Positions 1-6,025 of a stretch of DNA of 7,377 nt are shown here, piece after piece. Each line of letters starts with the position of its first letter. Position 1 is the stretch's first letter. A model generated the notes under the pieces. The model worked only from the letters and a program-made list of their open reading frames with translations, ran no database searches and had not been told where the DNA came from. Both the position numbers and the translations under genes were made by a program. This stretch comes from an uncultured Holophagaceae bacterium. Lineage in GTDB: Bacteria; Acidobacteriota; Holophagae; Holophagales; Holophagaceae. Where the stretch lies: contig CAITBU010000070.1 in assembly GCA_903890595.1 (NCBI GenBank), positions 1-7,377 of the forward strand. Direction: 5' to 3'.

Positions 1-120
1 AGTGAGCTGAAAAAGCGTCAGCACTATGAGAAGCCCAGCGCCAAGCGCAAGCGGAAGATGCTCGCCGCCCGTAAGAAGACCCTCAAGCGCCTCGCGCAGG
101 AGCGTCGGATGATCGGTTGA
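1..120 (+). CDS. rpsU: 30S ribosomal protein S21, C-terminal part (5' end outside window)
   Basis: The first 39 codons are open from base 1 and stop at TGA 118-120. They read SELKKRQHYEKPSAKRKRK and continue with MLAARKKTLKRL, the highly basic C-terminal half of bacterial ribosomal protein S21. S21 is a small protein of the 30S subunit that sits near the anti-Shine-Dalgarno end of 16S rRNA and helps initiation. The start codon and roughly the first third of the protein lie outside the window. The tail after the conserved KRKRKMLAARKK block ends in QERRMIG. A strong terminator follows directly, so transcription of rpsU probably ends before mutS2. The identification rests on the conserved basic block and is secure. 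Confidence 0.93.
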   Translation, partial: SELKKRQHYEKPSAKRKRKMLAARKKTLKRLAQERRMIG

Positions 121-170
121 GATAAAGCTTCGCTTTATCTACGAAAGGGCCCGCATTCGCGGGCCCTTTT
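121..170 (+). terminator. Rho-independent terminator of rpsU (two stacked hairpins)
   Basis: The main hairpin is at 144-169: an 11-bp perfect stem (AAAGGGCCCGC / GCGGGCCCTTT) with a 4-base ATTC loop, running into a T tract at 167-170 and then GATTT. Directly after the rpsU stop, 121-139 forms a second perfect hairpin (GATAAAGC, loop TTC, GCTTTATC). The GC-rich stem with T run is a textbook intrinsic terminator. The upstream AT-richer hairpin abuts the stop codon and may be a 3'-end protecting structure. Confidence 0.9.
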
Positions 171-204
171 GATTTACTGGTAGAGAGAGGTTGTCATCAA
201 GCCC

Positions 205-2625
205 ATGAACACGGAGCTGCAGGCGCTGGAATTCCCGGAAGCGGTCGCCCTTATTCAGCGGGGGGCCCGCACGGCGTCGGCGCGGGCGGCGCTGGGGGGG
301 CTGCATCCCTGGGACGGTCTGGCGGGTCTGCGGCGTCTGCATCAGCTGGAGCTGCAGGACGCCTGGGCCGCCGGCCCGGGGCTGCTGCCCATCCTGCCCA
401 TGGACGAGGCCCTGGAGGAGCTGCTCAGCCCCGCCGGGTGGCTCCTGCCAGAGCACTGGCGCCAGCTGCGGGAGGGCCTGGTGGCCCTCTCCCGGCTGCT
501 GCGGACCCTGGCGGCCCTGCCCTGGCCCGAGACCCGCCCTGCCCCGCCGGGCACCCACCTGGGCATCGACCGCCTCCAGGTGACCGCGGCCCTCCTGCCG
601 GACCCCGCCCCCTTGGGGGAGCGCCTGGCCCGCAGCTTCCAGGCGGATGGCCAGCTGGACCCCTTGCGGGTGCCGACCCTCGCCAGCCTGCATCGCCACC
701 GCCAGGACGCCTTCCAGGCCATCCAGTCCAAGCTGCAGAAGCTGCTGCGGACCGCCCCGGATGCCTTCAACGAGGCCACCGTGGTGGCCCGCAACGGCCG
801 CTTCTGCCTACCGGTGCGCCAGGAGCGGCGGAGCCTCATGCCGGGTCTGGTGCTGGACCGCAGCGGCAGCGGGGCCACGGTGTTCGTGGAGCCCCTGGAG
901 GCTGTCCCCCTCAACAACGCCTTCGTCGAGGCCGACAGCGACTACACCGAGGCCGTGCAGGCTTTCCTCCGGGAGCTGCTGGCGGATCTGCGGGCCCGGC
1001 GGGAGGACTTCCTCCGCTGGCAGGCGCTGCAGGCCCAGGCCGATCAGGCCATCGCCCTGCTGCGCTGGGGCACCCTCTGCAGCGGCCTACTGCCGGACCT
1101 GGCCGCGGACCCCAAGCAGGGCCGCCTCTGCCTGGTGGAGGCCCGGCACCCCATGCTGCTGCCCGCCGTGCGGGAGGCCCTGGGCCTGGAGCCCTTGCCC
1201 CACGCCGTGGTGCCCCTGGACCTGACCCTGGAGGCGGGCCGGCCGGGCCTGATCATCTCGGGCTCCAACACCGGCGGGAAGACCGTGGTCCTGAAGACCG
1301 TGGGCATCCTCTGCGCCCTCGCCGCCAGCGGCTGTGCGGTGCCGGCCCGGGAGGGCTCCAGCTTCCCCGCCCTGCCCAGCCTCCATGCGGACATCGGGGA
1401 TCACCAGACCATCACGGGAAGCCTCTCGACCTTTAGCAGCCATGTCTTGCATCTGAACGAGATCCTGAAAAATGGTCAGGACGGTGGCCTGGTACTGCTG
1501 GACGAACTGGGCACGGGCACCGACCCCCGGGAGGGTGCGGCCCTGGGCATCGCCCTGCTGCAGAGCCTGTCCCGGCGCCACTGCTGGATCCTGTGCTCCA
1601 CCCACCTGGGGGAGATCAGCCAGTGGGCCCTCCGCCACACCCGCTTCCAGAACGCCTCGGTGCAGTTCGACGAGGAGCGCATGGCCCCCACCTACCGCCT
1701 GCTGGTGGGCCTGCCCGGACAGAGCCGGGCCCTGGCCATCGCCGCCCGCCTGGGCCTGCCCCAGCCGGTCCTGGAGCACGCCGAGCGGGTGCTGGGCAAG
1801 CGAGAGCAGGACTGGCGGGACTTCCTGCGGGAGCTGGAGGGGGAGCGGACCCGCCTCCTGGAGGCCGCTGAGGCCCTGCGGCTGCAGCAGGCGGCGGCGG
1901 ACCATGACCGGGAGGTGCTGCGCCAGCGGGAGGAGCGGCTTCGCACCGAGCGAGACACGAACCAGCGAGAATCCAAGGAGAAGGTGGCCCGGGTGCTGGA
2001 CTTCCTGGACCGGGAGGGCAAGCGCCTGGTGAAGGACCTCAAGGACAGCCAGAAGGCCCCCGACGTGAATGCGGACCGCCTGGGGACCGACACCCGGGAG
2101 CGGCTCCGGCGCCTGGAGCGGGTGGCCGAGGCGGAGCTGGCCCCGCGGGGTGGCAGCCCTGCGGCCGCAGCCCCCAAGGAAGTGCGGGAGGGTGGCTACG
2201 CCCGCCACCGCGGCCTGGGCCTGGAGGGCAAGGTGGTCGTCCTCAAGGGGGACCGGGCCACCCTGGAGACCGGCCAGGGCCGCCGCTTCGAGTGCCGGGT
2301 GGGGGAGCTGGAGCCCAGCACCGCCCGGGAGGCGGCGCCCAAGCCTTCGGGCCGGGTGCGGGTGCGGGCCGAGGTCCAGGACCTGGACTCGGAGATCAAC
2401 CTCATCGGCCGGGCCAGCGACGATGTGGACAGCGCGATCCACCGCTTCGTGGAGGAGGCCCTGGCCGCAGGCAAGCGCTGCATCCGCATCGTGCACGGCC
2501 ACGGCACGGGCCGCCTCAAGGCCGCCGTGCGCGAGGCCCTGAAGGACCACCCCGGCATCGCCCGGGTGGAGGATGCCCCCCAGGCCCAGGGCGGCTCCGG
2601 CGCGACCGTCGTCACCCTCCGGTAG
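205..2625 (+). CDS. mutS2: MutS2 family ATPase with C-terminal Smr domain
   Basis: This 806-residue protein has the length and order of MutS2. It lacks the mismatch-recognition domain of MutS. The conserved core region is visible as RNGRF-LPVR (196-205) and SGSGATVFVEP (220-230). Walker A is GSNTGGKT (353-360) and Walker B is LLDELGTGTD, with D433-E434. A charged coiled coil spans about 532-615, a KOW-like beta segment about 663-705, and the Smr domain about 728-806 with HGHGTG (764-769). MutS2 proteins are known to restrain recombination in some bacteria and to act on collided ribosomes in Bacillus. Family members usually have GPNTGGKT; here the Pro is Ser. The nuclease-linked LDLR motif of some Smr domains is replaced by INLIG (731-735). 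The ATG at 205 is the only good start nearby; the purine stretch AGAGAGG (184-190) lies 14 bases upstream, which is rather far. Role in this organism is inferred. Confidence 0.95.
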   Translation: MNTELQALEFPEAVALIQRGARTASARAALGGLHPWDGLAGLRRLHQLELQDAWAAGPGLLPILPMDEALEELLSPAGWLLPEHWRQLREGLVALSRLLRTLAALPWPETRPAPPGTHLGIDRLQVTAALLPDPAPLGERLARSFQADGQLDPLRVPTLASLHRHRQDAFQAIQSKLQKLLRTAPDAFNEATVVARNGRFCLPVRQERRSLMPGLVLDRSGSGATVFVEPLEAVPLNNAFVEADSDYTEAVQAFLRELLADLRARREDFLRWQALQAQADQAIALLRWGTLCSGLLPDLAADPKQGRLCLVEARHPMLLPAVREALGLEPLPHAVVPLDLTLEAGRPGLIISGSNTGGKTVVLKTVGILCALAASGCAVPAREGSSFPALPSLHADIGDHQTITGSLSTFSSHVLHLNEILKNGQDGGLVLLDELGTGTDPREGAALGIALLQSLSRRHCWILCSTHLGEISQWALRHTRFQNASVQFDEERMAPTYRLLVGLPGQSRALAIAARLGLPQPVLEHAERVLGKREQDWRDFLRELEGERTRLLEAAEALRLQQAAADHDREVLRQREERLRTERDTNQRESKEKVARVLDFLDREGKRLVKDLKDSQKAPDVNADRLGTDTRERLRRLERVAEAELAPRGGSPAAAAPKEVREGGYARHRGLGLEGKVVVLKGDRATLETGQGRRFECRVGELEPSTAREAAPKPSGRVRVRAEVQDLDSEINLIGRASDDVDSAIHRFVEEALAAGKRCIRIVHGHGTGRLKAAVREALKDHPGIARVEDAPQAQGGSGATVVTLR

Positions 2626-2680
2626 GCCCAAGCGCGCGTCTCAGCGGGAGGGGTTCCCCACACGACTTGGCGAGGAGGCC

Positions 2681-3367
2681 CTAATACCCTCCACAAGAGG
2701 ATCTTGGTGCTGCCAGGATGCCATCGACCTGAGCCTGAGGCAGGACCTGGGCCAGATAGGCGCCCTCGGTCGGCTGCAGAGCCGTGGCGAAGGACCGAAG
2801 ATGGTTCTCTGAGCCACAGTTCAGTCCCCCGTAGGCGGCGCGTAGGCTCTCGGTCTGGCATCTGGAAAGAGCGTCGACAAGGTCCAAGATGTCCTTTTCC
2901 TCGATGAGTCCGCCCACCTTCAGCGCTGCGACGACCCCCACCTTGCCGCTGGCCACAAGGTCCGTGTACAGCTGCGCCAGGATCGGATCGGTAAACATTC
3001 CGAGGATTTCCCCCTCCACCACCGGGTCTGTCAACCCGGCCGGTCCCAGAAAGGCCTTCAGGCGGTCCATGTGGCGCTGCTCTGACGGCGCGATGGCGTC
3101 GAGGGTGGCGACCAGGATTTCGGCACCCGCTTGCCCTCGCCAGTAGGTCGCAAGGGTCAGATAGACATCGCGGGCCAGCTTCTCCTCCTCTCGCATGAAG
3201 CGAAGATCCCGCGCTTCATCCGCGCTCAGGACCAGGCTGGAGGGCACCAGGAGGGCCAGGCCCTGGCCGGCATTAGCCTTGGAACCGCCTTGGCCGGAAG
3301 TTCCGCTACAGGCCGCCAGAAGCAGAACACTGGCGAAGACTGCGAACGGGGTAAAGGTCGTGGACAT
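2681..3367 (-). CDS. DUF2202 ferritin-like domain lipoprotein
   Basis: This 228-residue protein begins with a lipoprotein signal peptide: a short N-terminus, hydrophobic stretch FAVFASVLLLAAC (8-20) and lipobox LAAC with Cys20, followed by a Gly/Ser-rich linker. Residues about 48-220 match the DUF2202 family, a ferritin-like four-helix domain. Candidate metal or core residues are FMREEEKLARD (57-67), SEQRHM with the E96-x-x-H99 pair, LIEEKDI (154-160) and SENHL (186-190). The function of DUF2202 is not established; a diiron or metal-related role is only suggested by the fold. I chose ATG at 3367 rather than the further ATG at 3481 because GGAGG lies 5 bases upstream and the signal peptide starts exactly there; the extra 38 residues of the longer version look non-coding. 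Three cysteines beside the lipid anchor (C170, C184, C225) are present. The gene is convergent with mutS2, 55 bases away, with no clear terminator between them. Confidence 0.85.
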   Translation of the reverse strand: MSTTFTPFAVFASVLLLAACSGTSGQGGSKANAGQGLALLVPSSLVLSADEARDLRFMREEEKLARDVYLTLATYWRGQAGAEILVATLDAIAPSEQRHMDRLKAFLGPAGLTDPVVEGEILGMFTDPILAQLYTDLVASGKVGVVAALKVGGLIEEKDILDLVDALSRCQTESLRAAYGGLNCGSENHLRSFATALQPTEGAYLAQVLPQAQVDGILAAPRSSCGGY

Positions 3368-3813
3368 TGCAACCTCCAGGGTGGAGCTGAGGCGGTGGTG
3401 CGAAGCCACTGCCAGGTAAAAACGTGGGGGATCAAGGCGTGACCGCCAGATCTGAGGTGCGGTCAGGGAGTTCCCCCGCAACCCAAGAGATGGCCCCCAG
3501 AGGGACAGAAGTACTCCTCCGGGTCAGATGACTGAAATGGGGGGCCAAGCTGCAGAATTCGGGGGCTTAGTGGTGACTCCCAGGGCCTCCGCCAACCCCA
3601 GGGGGGGCGATGGCAAGCCTGTCATCGCCAGGTAAACCTCCCTTTGTCTTGGCAAATCAACAGGATCGCCTCATCTGGCGAGCCATCTGGGGACACTGCC
3701 CCATGCCTGACTCAACGGCCTATTCCCCCACCTGCCCGCTTAAACGCAATGAACCAAAACTTAGCCGCCCCCCCCTCAGGCCCGATGAACGGGACACCTG
3801 AATAGGGGAGACC
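3368..3813. other. Divergent intergenic region between DUF2202 and chemoreceptor genes
   Basis: This 446-base stretch holds the 5' regions of two divergent genes and no convincing gene. Open frames here (for example 3610-3801 plus) lack family resemblance and a ribosome binding site. On the DUF2202 side, GACCGC (3441-3446) and GCGGTC (3459-3464) form a perfect 6-bp dyad, enclosed by GTGGGGGA (3424-3431) and TCCCCCGC (3472-3479), which can also pair apart from one G-T wobble; this may be a leader structure or operator. A 7-bp inverted repeat GGCGATG / CATCGCC lies at 3606-3612 and 3623-3629. I could not find a confident -35/-10 pair or sigma-28/sigma-54 site for the chemoreceptor. Confidence 0.6.
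3373..3377 (-). promoter_or_regulatory. Ribosome binding site deciding the start of the DUF2202 gene
   Basis: The minus strand reads GGAGG followed by TTGCA and ATG, a near-ideal Shine-Dalgarno with a 5-base spacer to the ATG at 3367. This supports the shorter reading frame that starts with the lipoprotein signal peptide. Confidence 0.8.
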
Positions 3814-5367
3814 ATGTCGTTCTGGAACAGCCTCAACATCCGCAAGAAGCTCCTCTATTCGATCCTGGCCCTGACGGTGGTGCTGGGGGCGACCTCCACG
3901 GCTTTCAGCCTGTGGCGCTTGGCCTCGGCCCTGGAAAACGGCCTGCAGCTCAAGGCCGCCAGCCTGGCGGGCCTGGTGGCGGATGGCATCCAGAGCGGCG
4001 TGCAGTTCGAGGACGTGGGCTTGGTGGAGCGCGGCCTGGACGCCCTCAAGGAAGACGAGGACATCACCCAGGCTGTGGTCGTGACCACGGACCCGGCCAC
4101 CCGGGCAGCCAAGGTGACGGCCCGCTCCAAGCCCAAGGGCACCCCACTGGATCCCCTCCCCTATGCTGAGGCCTTCCTGAAGGAGGCCGGTGGCAAGGAC
4201 CTGTCGCGCCAGCACCTGTTCGTGGAGAAGGCCGGCTACCTTATGGTCGGGGAGCTGGTGAAGATCGAAGGCGCCCCGGTGAAGTCCTACCTGCTGCTGG
4301 TGGTCAACCGGGACCGCCTGCACCGCAACCAGCTCTCCGCCATGCTGGGCCTGGGCCTGCTGGGCATCGCCATGCTGGCCATCGGTGTGGGCTTCGCCAG
4401 CTTCCTGGGGCAGGCCCTGGTGGCGCCCCTGGAGCACATCCAGCGCCGTATGCGCGACATCTCCGAGGGCGAGGGTGACCTCACCGCCCGCCTGGAAGTG
4501 AAGGGCAATGACGAGGTGGCGGCCCTGGCCGGCCACTTCAACCGCTTCGTGGAGAACATCCACCACATCGTCCAGCAGGTGATGGCCATCAGCACCAACA
4601 TCGCCTCGGGATCCCTCCAGATGTCGGCGGGCATGTCCGAGATGCACAGCACGGCCCAGAGCATTGCCCAGGCCGCAGAGAATCAGAAGGCCAGCGTCAA
4701 CGCCACCACCGGCAGCGTCCAGGGCATCGCCGGGGCCTCCCAGGTGGTGAATGCCAACGTGGCCGATGCGCTACAGGTCTTCGAGCAGGCCCAGCAGGCC
4801 GCCACCAAGGGTGGCACCGCCGTGGGCGGGGCCGTCACGGGCATGCAGGCCATCAACCAGAACTCCAAGCAGATCGGGAACATCCTCACGGTCATCACCG
4901 AGATCGCCAACCAGACCAACCTGCTGTCCCTCAACGCCGCCATTGAGGCCGCCAAGGCGGGCGAGCACGGCAAGGGCTTTGCGGTGGTCGCCGAGGAAGT
5001 GCGCAAGTTGGCGGAGCGCAGCGCCACCGCCGCCAAGGAGATCACGGCCCTCATCCAGACCTCCAACCGGGCCATCAGCGACGGCACCAAGATGGTGAAC
5101 ACCGCCGGGGAAGCCCTCACCAGCATCCAGTCCGCCATCGCCGACTCCGCCGTGCGCATGAAGACCATCGGCGGCCAGAGCGAGACCCAGAGCCGCGACA
5201 GCCAGTCCGTGGTGGCTGCCATGGGCGACCTCACCGGCATCGCCGAGCAGAACGCCGCCGCCATGGAAGAGATGGCCGCCACCATCAAGGAGTCCACCCG
5301 CACCGTGGACGAACTGAGCCAGCTCGCCGAGCAGCTCAACGGCATCGTGGCGCGGTTCCGGACCTAG
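3814..5367 (+). CDS. Methyl-accepting chemotaxis protein with periplasmic sensor and HAMP
   Basis: This 517-residue protein has classic transmembrane chemoreceptor architecture. TM1 is about residues 13-33 after a short basic N-terminus (NIRKK). A periplasmic sensor of about 138 residues (35-172) resembles the CHASE8-like type, with the pattern of a helix, then LVERGLDAL, then predicted strands. TM2 is about 174-198, HAMP about 200-250 (starting LVAPLEHI), then the long cytoplasmic coiled-coil. The signalling hairpin tip is unmistakable: EIANQTNLLSLNAAIEAA (363-380), then KAGEHGKGFAVVAEEVRKLAER (381-402), which binds CheA and CheW. The C-terminus ends GIVARFRT, with no CheR/CheB-tethering pentapeptide. 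The start at 3814 is supported by AGGGGAG three bases before the ATG. The ligand is unknown. No other chemotaxis gene is in the window, so it is probably a solitary receptor gene. Confidence 0.95.
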   Translation: MSFWNSLNIRKKLLYSILALTVVLGATSTAFSLWRLASALENGLQLKAASLAGLVADGIQSGVQFEDVGLVERGLDALKEDEDITQAVVVTTDPATRAAKVTARSKPKGTPLDPLPYAEAFLKEAGGKDLSRQHLFVEKAGYLMVGELVKIEGAPVKSYLLLVVNRDRLHRNQLSAMLGLGLLGIAMLAIGVGFASFLGQALVAPLEHIQRRMRDISEGEGDLTARLEVKGNDEVAALAGHFNRFVENIHHIVQQVMAISTNIASGSLQMSAGMSEMHSTAQSIAQAAENQKASVNATTGSVQGIAGASQVVNANVADALQVFEQAQQAATKGGTAVGGAVTGMQAINQNSKQIGNILTVITEIANQTNLLSLNAAIEAAKAGEHGKGFAVVAEEVRKLAERSATAAKEITALIQTSNRAISDGTKMVNTAGEALTSIQSAIADSAVRMKTIGGQSETQSRDSQSVVAAMGDLTGIAEQNAAAMEEMAATIKESTRTVDELSQLAEQLNGIVARFRT

Positions 5368-5392
5368 GCCCAGGAACCCAGCCCAGCAACGC

Positions 5393-5421
5393 TGAGCCGA
5401 CCACCACAGGTGGTCGGCTCA
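5393..5421. terminator. 13-bp hairpin between chemoreceptor gene and tRNA-Leu, possibly bidirectional
   Basis: TGAGCCGACCACC (5393-5405) pairs perfectly with GGTGGTCGGCTCA (5409-5421) around a 3-base ACA loop. It starts 26 bases after the stop of the plus-strand chemoreceptor gene and ends 5 bases beyond the CCA of the minus-strand tRNA. It is thus placed to terminate both converging units. There is only a weak T-rich stretch (CGTTCT) on the plus side and none on the minus side, so efficiency is uncertain. Confidence 0.7.
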
Positions 5422-5426
5422 CGTTC

Positions 5427-5510
5427 TGGTAGCCCTCCCCGGGGTCGAACCGGGACGCCTTGCGGCATTCGATTTTGAGTCGAGCGCGTCTGCCATTCCG
5501 CCAGAGGGCC
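5427..5510 (-). tRNA. tRNA-Leu (anticodon CAA)
   Basis: Read on the minus strand, 84 bases fold into a class II tRNA with a long variable arm. The acceptor is GGCCCTC pairing with GAGGGCT (one G-U at the 1-72 pair), followed by discriminator A73 and an encoded CCA. The D arm is GCGGAATGGCAGACGC. The anticodon loop is CTCAAAA with CAA at 5477-5475, so it reads UUG codons. The variable arm is centred on GCCGCAAGGC. The T arm is CCCGG, loop TTCGACC, CCGGG. The Leu identity follows from anticodon, A73 and the long variable arm. An extended -10-like TGTGCTAGGCT occurs just upstream on the minus strand, but without a good -35. Confidence 0.95.
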
Positions 5511-5760
5511 AGGGGCCTAAGCCTAGCACAGGTGCCCCTGGGAGCGCCCCACCCGGGGGCTGGAAGGGTCAGGCTCTCAGCGGTTGGCGTTGTCTTTGTG
5601 CCCTTTGTGTTCTTTGTGGTTAGAGGCCATTTGCAGTTCTCCCCTTCCTCCCCTTCATCCCTGTTCCAAGTGCTTTTGACGGGGCTAAGAGGAAGGAACG
5701 GGGATAAAGCACAGAGGCTGCACCACAGGTCTCTGTGGTTCTGCCCTGTCAGCGCGAGGC
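5511..5760. other. Non-coding repeat-rich spacer left of the nadE remnant
   Basis: No gene is supported here. Beside the TTTGTG array, the stretch has two tandem CTCCCCTTC units (5639-5656) and an inverted repeat ATCCCTGTTCC (5657-5667) / GGAACGGGGAT (5695-5705), which pairs fully if one G-T is allowed. A palindrome ACCACAG-GTCT-CTGTGGT lies at 5722-5739, and CACAGAG (5710-5716) can alternatively pair with CTCTGTG (5731-5737). The pieces look like one composite intergenic repeat element. Reading frames across it translate into low-complexity peptides and are not genes. Confidence 0.6.
5594..5620. repeat. Three tandem 9-bp CTTTGTGNN units
   Basis: CTTTGTGCC, CTTTGTGTT and CTTTGTGGT follow one another without gaps. 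Arrays of this TTTGTG-type 9-mer recur between genes in many unrelated high-GC bacteria, where they give false translations such as FVFFVV or TKNTKGTK. That recurrence is from general familiarity, not from a search here. It is part of a longer repeat-rich, non-coding zone. Confidence 0.7.
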
Positions 5761-5841
5761 TCACAGCGCGGTGAGGGGGATCCTGCGTCCGGCGCCGAAG
5801 GCTTTGGGGCTCACTTTGAAGGCGAAGGGCAGCTGGCGGCG
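5761..5841 (-). pseudogene. nadE: Displaced 3' end of nadE (26 codons plus stop)
   Basis: This segment repeats 7139-7219 at 79 of 81 positions. On the minus strand it reads RRQLPFAFKVSPKAFGAGRR then IPLTAL and a TGA stop at 5763-5761. The two differences (at 5776 and 5815) are both third-position and silent: Pro CCC for CCG and Lys AAA for AAG. Similarity starts abruptly at 5841 inside the coding sequence and ends exactly at the stop codon; the bases on either side are unrelated to the nadE flank. It has no start codon of its own and cannot make a functional enzyme. It is best read as the old gene end left behind after insertion of the neighbouring module, or as a scar of another recombination. 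Confidence 0.88.
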
Positions 5842-5937
5842 GGCTCAGGGTGGGCGCGCCCTCTGTGGGGACCACCGCACCTGGCAGAGCCAAGCAGGGC
5901 ATTGAGAAAGATTTTTGAATCAATCATGGGCCAACCC

Positions 5938-5965
5938 TTGACAGCCTCGACTTGGGCCCTATTCT
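5938..5965 (+). promoter_or_regulatory. Sigma-70-like promoter of the cupin/TetR operon
   Basis: A perfect -35 TTGACA (5938-5943) is followed after 16 bases by TATTCT (5960-5965), 4 of 6 to the -10 consensus. The expected transcription start, about 5972, falls inside the operator-like palindrome. A second, perfect TATAAT (6002-6007) lies further down but has no -35 at the right distance. Confidence 0.6.
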
Positions 5966-5970
5966 TTGTA

Positions 5971-5986
5971 TGGACCGACCGGTCTA
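5971..5986. promoter_or_regulatory. NemR-box-like operator for the TetR-family repressor
   Basis: TGGACC-GACC-GGTCTA is a palindrome with 6-base arms and a 4-base centre; only one position breaks symmetry. It matches the TAGACC-N4-GGTCTA form I associate with NemR-type TetR repressors, with a perfect right arm and one change in the left arm. It begins 5 bases after the -10 box, so binding would block transcription. The repressor encoded downstream is NemR-like, which makes the pairing consistent. Confidence 0.65.
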
Positions 5987-6011
5987 CTCGAATTACATCG
6001 TTATAATTAAC

Positions 6012-6017
6012 AAGGAG
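6012..6017 (+). promoter_or_regulatory. Ribosome binding site of the cupin gene
   Basis: AAGGAG lies 8 bases before the ATG at 6026 and fixes this start. By contrast, the following TetR gene lacks a recognisable Shine-Dalgarno. Confidence 0.8.
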
Positions 6018-6025
6018 TTACCAGC

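Noticed and set aside
1087..2631. Long minus-strand open frame (514 codons) opposite mutS2
   Set aside because: It is a shadow caused by the high GC content and codon bias of mutS2; the translation is low-complexity and resembles no protein family, and mutS2 is clearly the real gene.
3601..3660. c-di-GMP (GEMM-type) riboswitch suggested by GGCAAGCC and GTAAACC before the chemoreceptor
   Set aside because: The tetraloop helix and the second conserved helix of the class cannot be found; only short fragments match.
3741..3790. Sigma-28 flagellar promoter before the chemoreceptor (TAAA and CCGATGAA)
   Set aside because: The two elements are 37 bases apart instead of about 15 and the -10 is imperfect.
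3610..3801. Possible 63-residue gene upstream of the chemoreceptor
   Set aside because: No ribosome binding site, no recognisable family, and it occupies the region expected to hold the chemoreceptor promoter and leader.
5761..5841. The 81-bp repeat as a transposon target-site duplication
   Set aside because: Far longer than known target duplications, and there are no terminal inverted repeats or transposase at the inner edges.
5336..5923. Open frames across 5336-5923 (minus) and 5460-5774 (plus)
   Set aside because: They run through the tRNA, the TTTGTG repeats and the nadE remnant in the wrong frame, giving repeat-derived peptides.
6002..6007. Perfect TATAAT as the main promoter -10 of the cupin gene
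   Set aside because: No -35 at 16-18 bases and the start would fall on the ribosome binding site; the TTGACA/TATTCT pair upstream is better.
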